NCBI GenBank assembly: GCA_016280915.1
Contig: JAEEHQ010000077.1
Coordinates: 1-40,278, forward strand
Source of the DNA: Bacteroidales bacterium
GTDB lineage: Bacteria > Bacteroidota > Bacteroidia > Bacteroidales > P3
DNA length: 40,278 nt
Direction of reading: 5' to 3'
The notes beneath the pieces were generated by a model that had not been told where the DNA came from, made no database searches, and was given only the letters and a program-made list of their open reading frames with translations. Position numbers and translations under genes: made by a program. Position 1 is the stretch's first letter. Each line of letters begins with the position of its first letter. This document shows positions 15,604 to 24,642 of this stretch, one piece after another.

Positions 15604-16374
15604 AGTTTTAATATTAATAGTTTCTTTCATAACGTCAACTGGTCTAATTTATTGCCTGCGAATATAAAATTACAGACCACACCTCCCCTACCCGAGTTTC
15701 GGTTCAAACCACAAAAAGATGTTTCTTTTTACATTTCGAACCAAAATAATAATCAGATTTTAATAGTTGTCTAATAAACACTCCAGTATATAATATGACT
15801 GAATCCACCAACCTATCCCATTGTTGCCTCCCTTCAGGAAACTGGCCGTAGTGAGTCTGTTTAGCCAACATAGCGTACCTAATGTGGGGTTATTAAGATT
15901 CAGCCTCTTTGAGGTTGTTAAATAAACAGTCATATATACGATAGCAAATATTAATTGAATATTACAATGACAGCAAGCTACTGTCCCCCCTCGATGGTCT
16001 GACTATTTTCGCTGGAAAAGTGACCAGATACAGTCCAACGCTAAAAGGCGAGTGCAATCAATCGTTTTCGCTAGGCCAAGGGCAGTATGCAAGTAGCACA
16101 GTGTATGCCCTCGGACGAGGAAAGAAAGCATCTACTTCAAAACAATCAGCCGGACAGTCCCAGTTGAGGGTTTGCTGAAGGTACGTTGAAGATTCGCTCA
16201 GTCCAACGGATAAACAACGGATTCCCAATAGAATAACCATTTGTCATTCGAGCAAAAGGGGCTAAAAGGAGAAGAAATCAATCGGTTAGGATTGGCCCAC
16301 TGTGAGTTTCCCCCTACACTACGTGTAGGGGCGGACAGGACAAGAGAGAAAGAAAAAGAGAGTAGACGGAAATG
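15604..16374. other. Long gene-free region with diverged repeats
   Basis: About 770 bp without a credible reading frame. It contains two similar segments 220 bp apart (near 16040 and 16261, both GCTAAAAGG then AATCAATCG), and a 9-bp hairpin CCCCTACAC-tac-GTGTAGGGG at 16311-16331. A purine-rich run follows at 16332-16379. No tRNA other than tRNA-Leu and no known RNA family was recognised; an unannotated small RNA is possible. Confidence 0.4.
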
Positions 16375-16402
16375 AAAAAGGCAGGAGGGTTACTCCTGCC
16401 TT
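16375..16402 (-). terminator. Rho-independent terminator of tRNA-Leu
   Basis: Transcribed leftwards: AAGGCAGGAG, five bases, CTCCTGCCTT followed by TTT. A perfect 10-bp stem with a T tract, 8 bp downstream of the tRNA 3' end. Confidence 0.85.
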
Positions 16403-16410
16403 GGGGTTGT

Positions 16411-16491
16411 GCGGATAGGGGGACTCGAACCCCCACGGCTTGCACCATTAGATCCTAAGTCTAACGCGGCTACCAATTACGCCATATCCGC
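16411..16491 (-). tRNA. tRNA-Leu (anticodon UAG)
   Basis: The 81-base gene folds as a type II tRNA. The acceptor is GCGGATA/TATCCGC and the anticodon stem TTAGA/TCTAA with loop CTTAGGA, giving anticodon TAG (reads CUA/CUN). The variable arm is 13 bases, and the T arm is GGGGG-TTCGAGT-CCCCC. The long variable arm and discriminator A fit leucine. CCA is not encoded. It lies 72 bp after the stop of the PepSY-like gene and has its own terminator. Confidence 0.95.
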
Positions 16492-16563
16492 AGGATGGTT
16501 GTGTTTTGGCTGAAACAAGAGATGATGGCGAGTCAACCCAAAACACAACTGTTTATTACTATC

Positions 16564-17619
16564 TTACTGGATGTCGTTTTTGTCGATGGGCTGAGCCAAG
16601 AGATTGGTGAAGTTGCCTGATGCATCAAACTCCATGCGGGTGTACTGAAGTTTGTTGCCAAGGCCTTTGACCTTTTGGCTGATAACCACATAGGTGTAGG
16701 GCTTGGGTTTCTTGCCATCGATACGCCATTTGGAATCGTAAGTATAGACAATCATACGTTCAATCTTATATTTCTCGCCTTTATATTTCTGATTGAGATA
16801 CTTAACGATAGCAGCAGTATAATGGTCTTTGTCAAGCACCTTGCCAGTCATCATATGAGCCTCACTGGCCACATCGTAGACCTCTTCCATCTCAACGCCC
16901 TGACGGTTGTAGTAGTAAGCCACTACGCGTCCACCTACACGATTGACCCATTCGGGAATAGTGGTGAGCTTGGATTCAGGACAAATCTTTCTGAAATGAG
17001 CCATGATGGCAGCAGTAGTGTCGACATTCACCACCTCGGGAGTATCCTCCACAGGGGCGGGGCGCTTGCCTCCCTTGTTGCTCTTGAGGTTGCGAAGACG
17101 CTCGTCCTGTCCCTCATCGTTGTCGTCGGGGTTGTTGAGGGTGTAGTATTCACGTTTTACGGCATCAGGGTCAGGAGCGTTGCTTTTCTGAAGACGGCCA
17201 CGGGGATCGAAGATAAGCTCATTGTCGCTAAAGCCCACACCTGTCTTCACAATCATCATGCGGTAGTAGACATCGCCATCCATCTGCTCCACATATTCGA
17301 TAGAACGGATACGGTAGCCAGGATAATTGTCCAAGAAATAGCTATTCATAGCCGTGGGGCAATCAGCCTGCTTGGTGGGGAAGGTAGTGTACTGCCAATC
17401 GCCATTATGGGTAAAATAGGCACGACCATTCTGACCGTCGGTAGAGAACTCGGCAATGTACTGTCCGGGCGACTTATACCAAGTCTTAACCTTATATGAA
17501 TCATATTTCTTATCCAGAGAAATAAGAACCGACTTGGGTACCTGGGTTTCCTTAATCTTGTTCTGCGCAATGGTGACCAAAGGCAGGGTAAGAAGGAGGA
17601 GAAGAACTACTTTTTTCAT
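16564..17619 (-). CDS. Periplasmic PepSY-like (DUF2874-type) protein, two domains
   Basis: 351 residues. Signal peptide MKKVVLLLLLTLPLVTIAQ, so exported. Residues 20-140 hold a PepSY-like beta/alpha unit of the Bacteroidota DUF2874 group: VPKSVLISLDKKY..., WYKSPGQYIAEF, FTHNGDWQYTTF, then a helix and YPGYRIRSIEYVEQ. Residues 205-345 look like a second, diverged unit. They are joined by a charged linker with DDNDEGQDERLRNLKSNKGGK. Such proteins are thought to bind or inhibit envelope proteins; the target is unknown. It is downstream of purA on the same strand but 73 bp away. The second unit is assigned by pattern only. Confidence 0.75.
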   Translation of the reverse strand: MKKVVLLLLLTLPLVTIAQNKIKETQVPKSVLISLDKKYDSYKVKTWYKSPGQYIAEFSTDGQNGRAYFTHNGDWQYTTFPTKQADCPTAMNSYFLDNYPGYRIRSIEYVEQMDGDVYYRMMIVKTGVGFSDNELIFDPRGRLQKSNAPDPDAVKREYYTLNNPDDNDEGQDERLRNLKSNKGGKRPAPVEDTPEVVNVDTTAAIMAHFRKICPESKLTTIPEWVNRVGGRVVAYYYNRQGVEMEEVYDVASEAHMMTGKVLDKDHYTAAIVKYLNQKYKGEKYKIERMIVYTYDSKWRIDGKKPKPYTYVVISQKVKGLGNKLQYTRMEFDASGNFTNLLAQPIDKNDIQ

Positions 17620-17692
17620 CGTCTGTTCAATATTGTTTAGCCCTTAAAACGAGGTTATTGTTAAAATATTGTGTACGAAGTGTTATTTTTTC

Positions 17693-18985
17693 TTATTTGA
17701 AAAGAACATCCTTACGGTCTGGACTAATTGATACGGCCTTGACATTCACACCAGTAACCTTTTCGATTGCCACAATATAGTCGCGGAGATTCTGTGGCAG
17801 GTCCTCATACTTGGTAATTCCAGCGAGGTCCTGTTTCCAGCCTTTATACGTGACAAACTGAGGTTTGATTTCAACAGCATTGAACTCAAAGGGAAGCTCA
17901 TCAGTCACCTTACCGTTTATTTCATAGCCGGTGCACATCTTGATTTCATCGAAATCGTTCATCACGTCGGATTTGGTGACAAAGAAGTCGGTAACACCAT
18001 CAAGCATGCAGGCATAACGAAGTGCGGGAATGTCTATCCAACCACAACGACGGGGACGGCCCGTAGTAGCTCCGTATTCATGACCCAATTCGCAGAGACG
18101 ACGCCCTGTCTCGTCAAAGAGCTCTGTGGGGAAAGGACCTGCGCCCACACGAGTGCAGTAAGCCTTGATAATACCCATCACACGGCCAATGCGGGAAGGA
18201 GCCACACCAAGGCCGGAGCAGACACCGGCGGTGACTGTGTTGGAAGAGGTTACAAAAGGATAGGATCCGAAATCGATGTCGAGCATAGAGCCCTGGGCAC
18301 CTTCGGCCAAAACCTTCTTACCCTCATCAAGGCATTTATTGATAAAGTACTCGCTATTAATTAATTGAAACTCCTTAAGAGTCTCGAGAGAGGCAAGCCA
18401 CTGCTTCTCATACTCATCAAGAGTCATGTTGTCGATACGGAAACTATCGAGGTCGAATTTAAGCGTATGGGCAGTCTGCAGATGTTGGAACTTGAGCAGC
18501 TCGTAACGCTCACGGAAATCGGATTCCAGAATATCGCCAATACGGAGACCTGAGCGGGCAATCTTGTCAGTATAGGCAGGACCGATACCCTTAAGGGTTG
18601 AGCCAATCTTGGCGCTGCCCTTGGCATGCTCATTGGCAGCATCAAGCATGCGGTGAGAAGGAAGAATGAGATGTGCCTTCTTGGAGAGATAGAGGTTCTT
18701 GGTGGCATCGACACCTTTGGCGGCCAGCGACAGCACCTCCTGACGGAAAATGTTGGGCTCGACCAGAACGCCATTGCCAATGACATTCATCTTGTGTTCG
18801 TGGAAGATACCCGAGGGGATGATATGAAGCACATGCTTAATGCCACCAAATTCGATGGTGTGGCCGGCATTAGGACCGCCCTGGAAACGAGCGATAACAT
18901 CATACTCAGGAGTTAGGACATCGACAATCTTTCCCTTGCCCTCGTCTCCCCACTGGAGACCCAACAGAACGTCTACTTTACTCAT
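17693..18985 (-). CDS. purA: Adenylosuccinate synthetase
   Basis: 430 residues, normal length. It joins IMP and aspartate with GTP to make adenylosuccinate in AMP synthesis. The GTP-binding loop GLQWGDEGKGKIVD is at residues 8-21, with the catalytic Asp; GGPNAGHTIEF with the catalytic His follows at 35-45. Next come GIGPAYTDKIARSGLRIGD (IMP site), EGAQGSMLDIDFGSYPFVTSSN and the C-terminal VSISPDRKD. All expected residues are present. A TATCTTTG promoter box lies 42 bp upstream. Confidence 0.98.
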   Translation of the reverse strand: MSKVDVLLGLQWGDEGKGKIVDVLTPEYDVIARFQGGPNAGHTIEFGGIKHVLHIIPSGIFHEHKMNVIGNGVLVEPNIFRQEVLSLAAKGVDATKNLYLSKKAHLILPSHRMLDAANEHAKGSAKIGSTLKGIGPAYTDKIARSGLRIGDILESDFRERYELLKFQHLQTAHTLKFDLDSFRIDNMTLDEYEKQWLASLETLKEFQLINSEYFINKCLDEGKKVLAEGAQGSMLDIDFGSYPFVTSSNTVTAGVCSGLGVAPSRIGRVMGIIKAYCTRVGAGPFPTELFDETGRRLCELGHEYGATTGRPRRCGWIDIPALRYACMLDGVTDFFVTKSDVMNDFDEIKMCTGYEINGKVTDELPFEFNAVEIKPQFVTYKGWKQDLAGITKYEDLPQNLRDYIVAIEKVTGVNVKAVSISPDRKDVLFK

Positions 18986-19027
18986 TATATTATTATTAGT
19001 AAGAATTCTTTAAATCAAAATCGATTG

Positions 19028-19035
19028 CAAAGATA
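19028..19035 (-). promoter_or_regulatory. Promoter of purA (TATCTTTG)
   Basis: TATCTTTG on the minus strand matches TAnnTTTG, about 42 bp before the purA ATG, with a TTTC about 21 bases further upstream. Confidence 0.5.
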
Positions 19036-19099
19036 CGATTTTTTTTAGATATATAGAAAAAATATACAATCCGATAGAGGTAGGTAAGCAGGGAGGGGG

Positions 19100-19738
19100 C
19101 TATTTCTCGCGTGAGCGCTTGAACCAGTCGACAAACTCGGGAAGGTCGTCGAGGGGACGGAAACCCTCCTTAAAAGGCTCCTTAGGCATAGGGCAGACTT
19201 CAAGATAGCCAACCAAGGTAGTGCAGTCAAACTCGCCAAGAAGGGCCTCAAGGGTAACATAAACTCCCACCAGCAAGTCATCATCATCGGGATTGTTCTC
19301 GACAGGTTTATAATTAGCCGGAAGGTTGGGCAATGCCACACGAAGGCCAATGATGTCGGGTTCCTCTTCGCTCTCCAACTGCATGAAAGCCATCTTGGTA
19401 GTGTCGAACCGATACTTATCAAAAGTAACTTTAAGCGACTTGCCCTTGGGTTGTTTGAATGGAACGAACTCCCACCAATCGACATCGGGAGCGTTGTCCA
19501 CCAACTCCACCACATAGCGGAAGAGGTCGAAATCGCCTTCGGCGCTGAAGGTGACGGTGCGGCCTTGGGCCGTTTGTTCGCTGACCTCGAAGGTGAGTCC
19601 CTCACAGTAAGCGTCTAGATGCTGTTGCATCTGTTCAAGCAGTTGCTTACCCTCAGATTCGGGAATATCATTTAACATGGTGAGCTGTTCGGCATTAGAG
19701 ACGAACCAATTCCAGAAAATTTCAGGGGATTTTTGCAT
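19100..19738 (-). CDS. Conserved hypothetical acidic protein
   Basis: 212 residues, cytoplasmic by appearance (no signal peptide or membrane helix), and strongly acidic with runs such as NNPDDDDLLVG. The N-terminus SPEIFWNWFVSNAEQL is followed by a helix and then a beta-rich region: LTFEVSEQTAQGRTVTFSAEG, VDWWEFVPFKQPKGKSLKV. I recall similar uncharacterised proteins in Bacteroidales but cannot name the family. Between murB (80 bp upstream) and purA (114 bp downstream) on the same strand, so possibly at the end of the murB transcription unit. Confidence 0.7.
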   Translation of the reverse strand: MQKSPEIFWNWFVSNAEQLTMLNDIPESEGKQLLEQMQQHLDAYCEGLTFEVSEQTAQGRTVTFSAEGDFDLFRYVVELVDNAPDVDWWEFVPFKQPKGKSLKVTFDKYRFDTTKMAFMQLESEEEPDIIGLRVALPNLPANYKPVENNPDDDDLLVGVYVTLEALLGEFDCTTLVGYLEVCPMPKEPFKEGFRPLDDLPEFVDWFKRSREK

Positions 19739-19818
19739 ATATTTTTCGTATTGCTATGTTATCAGATTGATGATTATGTGTTTTGTAATTAATTGATAAA
19801 CTGAAAAGTGTATATCTT

Positions 19819-20811
19819 TCAAATGATGATGGCCTCTTTTTCAAGAATGACACCAAATAACTTTTGGACGTCATCGGTGACAGCATCAGCAAGTGCCAAT
19901 ACCTCCGACCCAGAGCATCCTCCACGATTGACCAAGACAAGGGCTTGCTTCTCATAAACTCCGCAACGTCCCATGTCGCGACCTTTCCAACCAGCCTTCT
20001 CGATAAGCCAGCCTGCGGCCAGTTTATAGCCATCAGAAACAGAATATGCCACTATATCGGGATAAAGAGATTTAAGTCGTTCATAATGTTCGACAGAAAC
20101 AACCGGATTTTTGAAGAAACTGCCAGCACTCCCCATCTGTTCTGGTCGTGGCAATTTTCTCCAACGAACCTCGGTGATGATATCGGCCAACTGCTGAGGA
20201 GTGGGGTTCTTTATGCATGCCGATTGAAGCGCATCGGAGAGTGCCTTATATTGAAGGTCTGGCGCAAAGACTTTGTGCAGACGGAATACCACAGACCAAA
20301 TGATAAAGTGATTGCGGAGTGTTCCTTTAAAGATGCTGTTACGATAGGCAAACTGACACTCCGCATTGGTGAAAATACGTTCTTGACCGGTGAATATATC
20401 AAAAGCACGGACACTATAGATGACATTCTTTGCCTCTACCCCGTAGGCTCCCACATTCTGAACAGGAGCAGCCCCAACAGTACCCGGAATGGCGACAAGA
20501 TTTTCAGCACCATACCAACCGTGGGCGATACAGTAATGCACAAAATCATCCCACACCTCACCAGCCGCAGCCTCGACAAGGACATCATCCTGTGATGGCG
20601 ACTCCTCAAGCAGACAGATGCCTTTGTTTTCAAGGTGGATGATGGTGCCAGGGAAATGCTTTGTAAATACCATATTGCTGCCACCACCTAAGATTAGATA
20701 AGGATGGTTTATCTGGTTGGTGCTGAGTAACGTCCTGAGCTGACTCTCGTCACGGACGACAAGATAGCGGTCGGCTGTGGCTGGGAGACCGAAAGTATTG
20801 TATATTTCCAT
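19819..20811 (-). CDS. murB: UDP-N-acetylenolpyruvoylglucosamine reductase
   Basis: 330 residues from ATG 20811. The frame is open 36 bases further, but that would overlap the preceding gene; the chosen ATG lies one base after that gene's stop (TAA-C-ATG), which implies coupling. The enzyme reduces UDP-GlcNAc-enolpyruvate to UDP-MurNAc with NADPH and FAD in peptidoglycan synthesis. FAD-binding motifs: LGGGSNMVF near residue 40 and AIPGTVGAAPVQNVGAYG near 110. AGSFFKNPVVS holds the catalytic Ser, and the C-terminal type I region ends in GSEVLALADAVTDDVQKLFGV. Length and motifs fit the E. coli type. Confidence 0.97.
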   Translation of the reverse strand: MEIYNTFGLPATADRYLVVRDESQLRTLLSTNQINHPYLILGGGSNMVFTKHFPGTIIHLENKGICLLEESPSQDDVLVEAAAGEVWDDFVHYCIAHGWYGAENLVAIPGTVGAAPVQNVGAYGVEAKNVIYSVRAFDIFTGQERIFTNAECQFAYRNSIFKGTLRNHFIIWSVVFRLHKVFAPDLQYKALSDALQSACIKNPTPQQLADIITEVRWRKLPRPEQMGSAGSFFKNPVVSVEHYERLKSLYPDIVAYSVSDGYKLAAGWLIEKAGWKGRDMGRCGVYEKQALVLVNRGGCSGSEVLALADAVTDDVQKLFGVILEKEAIII

Positions 20812-20812
20812 G

Positions 20813-23143
20813 TTAGAAGACATAGCCAATATTGAGATACGCACCAACGCGATGAGTGAGACTATTCCAGTAAAGGTCGGCAGCTATGGGGCCAATAACC
20901 GACTTGTAAGCCACCCTCACACCAAGACCTAAAACACTCCTAAGGTCATGCTCCAGAAATTCGAATTCCTCCACATCAGCCATATAATTCAACATCAGAT
21001 AAGTATAAAAGTTACCATAGATGTTATAGCGGGTGTCGAGACGCAGAATGGCAGCATAGTTGCTAATATACATAGGATTGGAGAAACCAATGAAAGGCAT
21101 CTGATGGTCGAGATAACGACCCGGAAGGGCACCGCCTACAAAGTTGTCATACCAGGGAGAGTTTTTACCCATGACAAAACGCACAAACCCCTGAGGAATG
21201 AAGGTGAGCCGTGGACTTGGCGACACGTATGTTTGGAACGATGCTGTGGCAACAGCAAAACCAGAGTCGACAGAGGTGTTGAAGATATACCTGTTCTCTT
21301 TTCGCCAACTGAGATTAAATGTTCCATACAGGCCCTTAGTGGCAAAATAGGCATCGTCAAGATTATCGTACCGACCCTTTAGGTAAACACCGAAGAAATT
21401 CTTGGTGCGGTCAAGATGGAAGAGACCATCGCTGAGCATATGGTCTAGAGAGAATCCACTTCGGTCGGCATAGAAATCCTCATCAAAGCCTGTAGCAAAA
21501 CTAAAGTCACGGAAATTGAACTCTGAGATGTACAAGCTAATATTGTGGTGGTCGACAAATCCGGCAAAGGCCATCGAGTCATTGTTGCTTACATTGACTG
21601 AGCTATTGTGGTAGCGATAGGCAAAATTAACATCCCCGAGACCCAGACCGACGTAGGAGACCTTAGCATCCCAACGGAAATTGTAATTGAGATTGACATT
21701 AAGGGAGGCTTTAATTCCTGCCAAACGCTGCTCGTTCCATCCAAAATGGAATAACAAAGAGGCACTTTCTTCCGAATCATAACGGAAACCGATAGCGAAG
21801 TTGTGAGGCTCTGCCGGCATGAGGTTGATAATGAGGCGGTAGCTCTCACGTCCAAGAGCATCAGAGAAAACCATGTGGGTGAGCCAGTACTCCTCATCGG
21901 TTTCATGCAGTTTGTATGTGATGCTGGCAAAGGAGCCCGTGCCTGTTAGGATATTAATAGCATGTTCAATATCGTCAACCGTCATGGGCATACCCGTTTC
22001 CAAACCATCCTGCTTTTTCAGCCATTCGACCTCCTCGTCAGAAACGCCATTGTAAATAATATTGGCCAACACAAAAGTATCGGTTGCAGTAAGATACTTG
22101 GCGCGAGGAGCTTGATAGACTTGTCGAGAATCGCCATAACGGTCTATGGAATCCTTGATTTTCATCAACTCTGCATGGTGCGACTTGGCACATTCATACC
22201 CACGCCGAACCAAGGTATCGATAGCATCATGAGTAAAACTGAGCATGTTGTAACCTGAAACATTGGGATGGATTAGAAGGTAGCACGAATCTCGGTTGTT
22301 ACTACGGTTGCTCGACACGGCAATGCTGAGATACTGAGAAAGTTGCTGTGGTAATGATTTCAATTCTTCGGGAGTGGCAGCCATCTTGTCGGCCAGATCA
22401 ACGCCGATGACGATATCAGCTCCCATGCCAAGACATACGTCCACAGGAAAATTATCAACCAATCCTCCATCTGCAAGGAGGTAGCTGTCCCATTGAACAG
22501 GTGCAAACACGCCTGGTATGGCCATACTTGAGCGGATGGCCTTGGCAAAATTGCCACTATGAAGGACTACAGAATCGCCAGTAAGGATGTCTGTTGCCAC
22601 ACAGGCAAAAGGGATGGGAAGCTTATTGAAATCGACAGAATCGTTGTAGCCGATGCTGAGACGATTGAAGAGATTGATGAGGCTGGCACCATTGATGACA
22701 CCACTGGGCAAAGTGGAAAGAATGTCCAAAGAACGCCGTTCGAAATCGCCAGTTCCAAAGGGAACAGACAGCAGAAACTGGCTGTTCTGTTCACGACTGA
22801 TGGAAGACTGGTAGGAACGCCCCACACCATTGCTCATATAAAAGGACCAATCCATATTGGCAATTAGATATGCCATCTCTTCTGGAGTATAGCCCAAGGC
22901 ATAAAGTCCCCCGATAATGGAGCCAATGCTGGTACCTGCTATATAATCAACAGGTATGCCAATCTCTTGCATATATTTGAGCACCCCGATATGGGCAGCA
23001 CCCTTGGCCCCCCCGCCACTAAGGGCAACACCAATTTTAGGACGGTGAGGTTGAAGAGTATCACCTTTATACTCGTTCGTTGCCTTTCCCATGACTGGAA
23101 CCAGGGAGAAAAGAAGCAGAAAGACAACAATAATTTTTTTCAT
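20813..23143 (-). CDS. Patatin-like phospholipase fused to an outer-membrane beta-barrel
   Basis: 776 residues from ATG 23143 (MKKIIVVFLLLFSLVPVMG signal peptide). The ATG at 23170 would add nine residues before it. The patatin domain, about 35-260, has the oxyanion loop SGGGAKGAAHIGV, the nucleophile GTSIGS and the dyad Asp in DGGLVDNFPVDV. Residues 315-400 resemble a POTRA-like segment (VSDEEVEWLKK...). The C-terminal 350 residues are a BamA-superfamily-style barrel with alternating aromatics, ending in IGYVF with a terminal Phe. This is the layout of PlpD-type type V secreted lipases, in which the barrel exports the patatin part. Whether the lipase is released is not shown. It precedes murB by one base. 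Confidence 0.92.
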   Translation of the reverse strand: MKKIIVVFLLLFSLVPVMGKATNEYKGDTLQPHRPKIGVALSGGGAKGAAHIGVLKYMQEIGIPVDYIAGTSIGSIIGGLYALGYTPEEMAYLIANMDWSFYMSNGVGRSYQSSISREQNSQFLLSVPFGTGDFERRSLDILSTLPSGVINGASLINLFNRLSIGYNDSVDFNKLPIPFACVATDILTGDSVVLHSGNFAKAIRSSMAIPGVFAPVQWDSYLLADGGLVDNFPVDVCLGMGADIVIGVDLADKMAATPEELKSLPQQLSQYLSIAVSSNRSNNRDSCYLLIHPNVSGYNMLSFTHDAIDTLVRRGYECAKSHHAELMKIKDSIDRYGDSRQVYQAPRAKYLTATDTFVLANIIYNGVSDEEVEWLKKQDGLETGMPMTVDDIEHAINILTGTGSFASITYKLHETDEEYWLTHMVFSDALGRESYRLIINLMPAEPHNFAIGFRYDSEESASLLFHFGWNEQRLAGIKASLNVNLNYNFRWDAKVSYVGLGLGDVNFAYRYHNSSVNVSNNDSMAFAGFVDHHNISLYISEFNFRDFSFATGFDEDFYADRSGFSLDHMLSDGLFHLDRTKNFFGVYLKGRYDNLDDAYFATKGLYGTFNLSWRKENRYIFNTSVDSGFAVATASFQTYVSPSPRLTFIPQGFVRFVMGKNSPWYDNFVGGALPGRYLDHQMPFIGFSNPMYISNYAAILRLDTRYNIYGNFYTYLMLNYMADVEEFEFLEHDLRSVLGLGVRVAYKSVIGPIAADLYWNSLTHRVGAYLNIGYVF

Positions 23144-23200
23144 GTATCGGTATGGATTCTTAAGTTTCACAGTAAGAGAAGTTTAGGGAGTAGATAGTAT

Positions 23201-24637
23201 TTATTCTGGATGATTAGGGCCGCGTTCTTTCTTCGGCTTACGAATAGGTGCCTGATAGCCAGGCTTGAAGACCTTGAGTTGCGTCAGTAAGAGTGAACCG
23301 GAAAGAAGTGCGCCACAAACATCGCTGATGGTCATGCTACACCAAACACCCATCAAACCATCACCACCAGCCTTAATGAAAACCATGGGAACGATAAACA
23401 TCAGCGGTATTAGGAAGATGACCTGTCGAGAGAGACTGGTGACTATTGCAATCCAGGGTTTGTCGATGGATTGGAAAAACTGAGAATTGGTGACTGTGAA
23501 TCCTATCAAAGGACACATCACCATTAGGAAGCGGGTGGCAGGGATGGCTGTGGCAATGAGACTATCGTCTTCGCTGAACATTTCCACAAGTAGTTGTGGG
23601 AAAATCATGGCAATAATAGTGCCAACAACACCAGTGCCGACATTCCATTTCAGCGTTAGCAAATAGGTCTCCTTCAAACGGGAATGAAGGCCGGCTCCAT
23701 AGTTGTAGCCGGCAATAGGCTGCATGCCCTGACAGATACCCATCATGAACATGAAGACCAGCATGGCAATACGGTTGACCACACCGTAAGAACTGACGGC
23801 TATGTCGCTACCGTAGTTAATCAGTTGCGTGTTGAGTAACGCAACTACCAAGCAGGCAGCCACGTTCATGGAAAACGGGCTGATGCCGATGGCAAGGATA
23901 TTCTTAACAATATACATACGGGGCCTCCATGCATGACGACGGAACCGTATAAAAGACTTGGGCGAAACGAAGTGGAGAAGGGCCAACATAGCCGAGAACG
24001 CCATGGAGATGGTGGTTGCCCAGGCTGCGCCACCAATGCCCTTGTCAAGCAGAATGATGAAGATATAGTCAAGCAGGATATTGAGCAAGGCACCACTTAT
24101 CTGAATCCACATCGACCGAGTGGCATATCCTGTGGCACGAATCAAACCCGAGAGGTTGAAACTAAGGGTGGTGAGGAACATGCCCGGCAAAACAATGACC
24201 ATGTACTCGTGAGCCAATCGTATGGTCAAGTCCGACGCTCCGAACATGGACAGAATAGAATCCATGAACAGGTAGCCGGCCGAAAGAAACAACGCTCCAA
24301 AGAAAAAAGTAAGGAACATGCTGGTGCCAAGGATATTCTCAGCCCATTTGAAATCCTTCCTGCCCAACACTATACTCATGCGTGCACCGGCACCAGCACC
24401 CACTAAAGAGCCGAAAGCATGGATGATGTTCATGATAGGCAGCACGATGGCCAATGCGGCAAGGACGAGTGCTCCATTAGTTGCATGGCCTAGGAAAATA
24501 CTATCCACAAGATTGTAAACCGTGGCAATAATCTGCGTTACAACTGAGGGCAACGCATATTTCCACAATAGATGGGGAATCTTCTTTTCACCCAATTCTG
24601 CTGTCGTATCTATTACATCCACCTTCTTGTCCGACAT
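23201..24637 (-). CDS. MATE family efflux transporter
   Basis: 478 residues from ATG 24637, 5 bp after the stop of the M20 gene. The ATG at 24670 would overlap that gene by 28 bp. About 12 membrane helices in two halves. The N-half begins LLWKYALPSVVTQIIATVYNLVDSIFLGHA, the MATE signature with conserved Asp, and includes GAGAGARMSIVLGRKD. The C-half has GICQGMQPIAGYNYGA, the matching family motif. MATE proteins extrude drugs or metabolites with Na+ or H+; substrate unknown. The C-terminus is basic (PIRKPKKERG). Confidence 0.93.
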   Translation of the reverse strand: MSDKKVDVIDTTAELGEKKIPHLLWKYALPSVVTQIIATVYNLVDSIFLGHATNGALVLAALAIVLPIMNIIHAFGSLVGAGAGARMSIVLGRKDFKWAENILGTSMFLTFFFGALFLSAGYLFMDSILSMFGASDLTIRLAHEYMVIVLPGMFLTTLSFNLSGLIRATGYATRSMWIQISGALLNILLDYIFIILLDKGIGGAAWATTISMAFSAMLALLHFVSPKSFIRFRRHAWRPRMYIVKNILAIGISPFSMNVAACLVVALLNTQLINYGSDIAVSSYGVVNRIAMLVFMFMMGICQGMQPIAGYNYGAGLHSRLKETYLLTLKWNVGTGVVGTIIAMIFPQLLVEMFSEDDSLIATAIPATRFLMVMCPLIGFTVTNSQFFQSIDKPWIAIVTSLSRQVIFLIPLMFIVPMVFIKAGGDGLMGVWCSMTISDVCGALLSGSLLLTQLKVFKPGYQAPIRKPKKERGPNHPE

Positions 24638-24642
24638 CTCTT

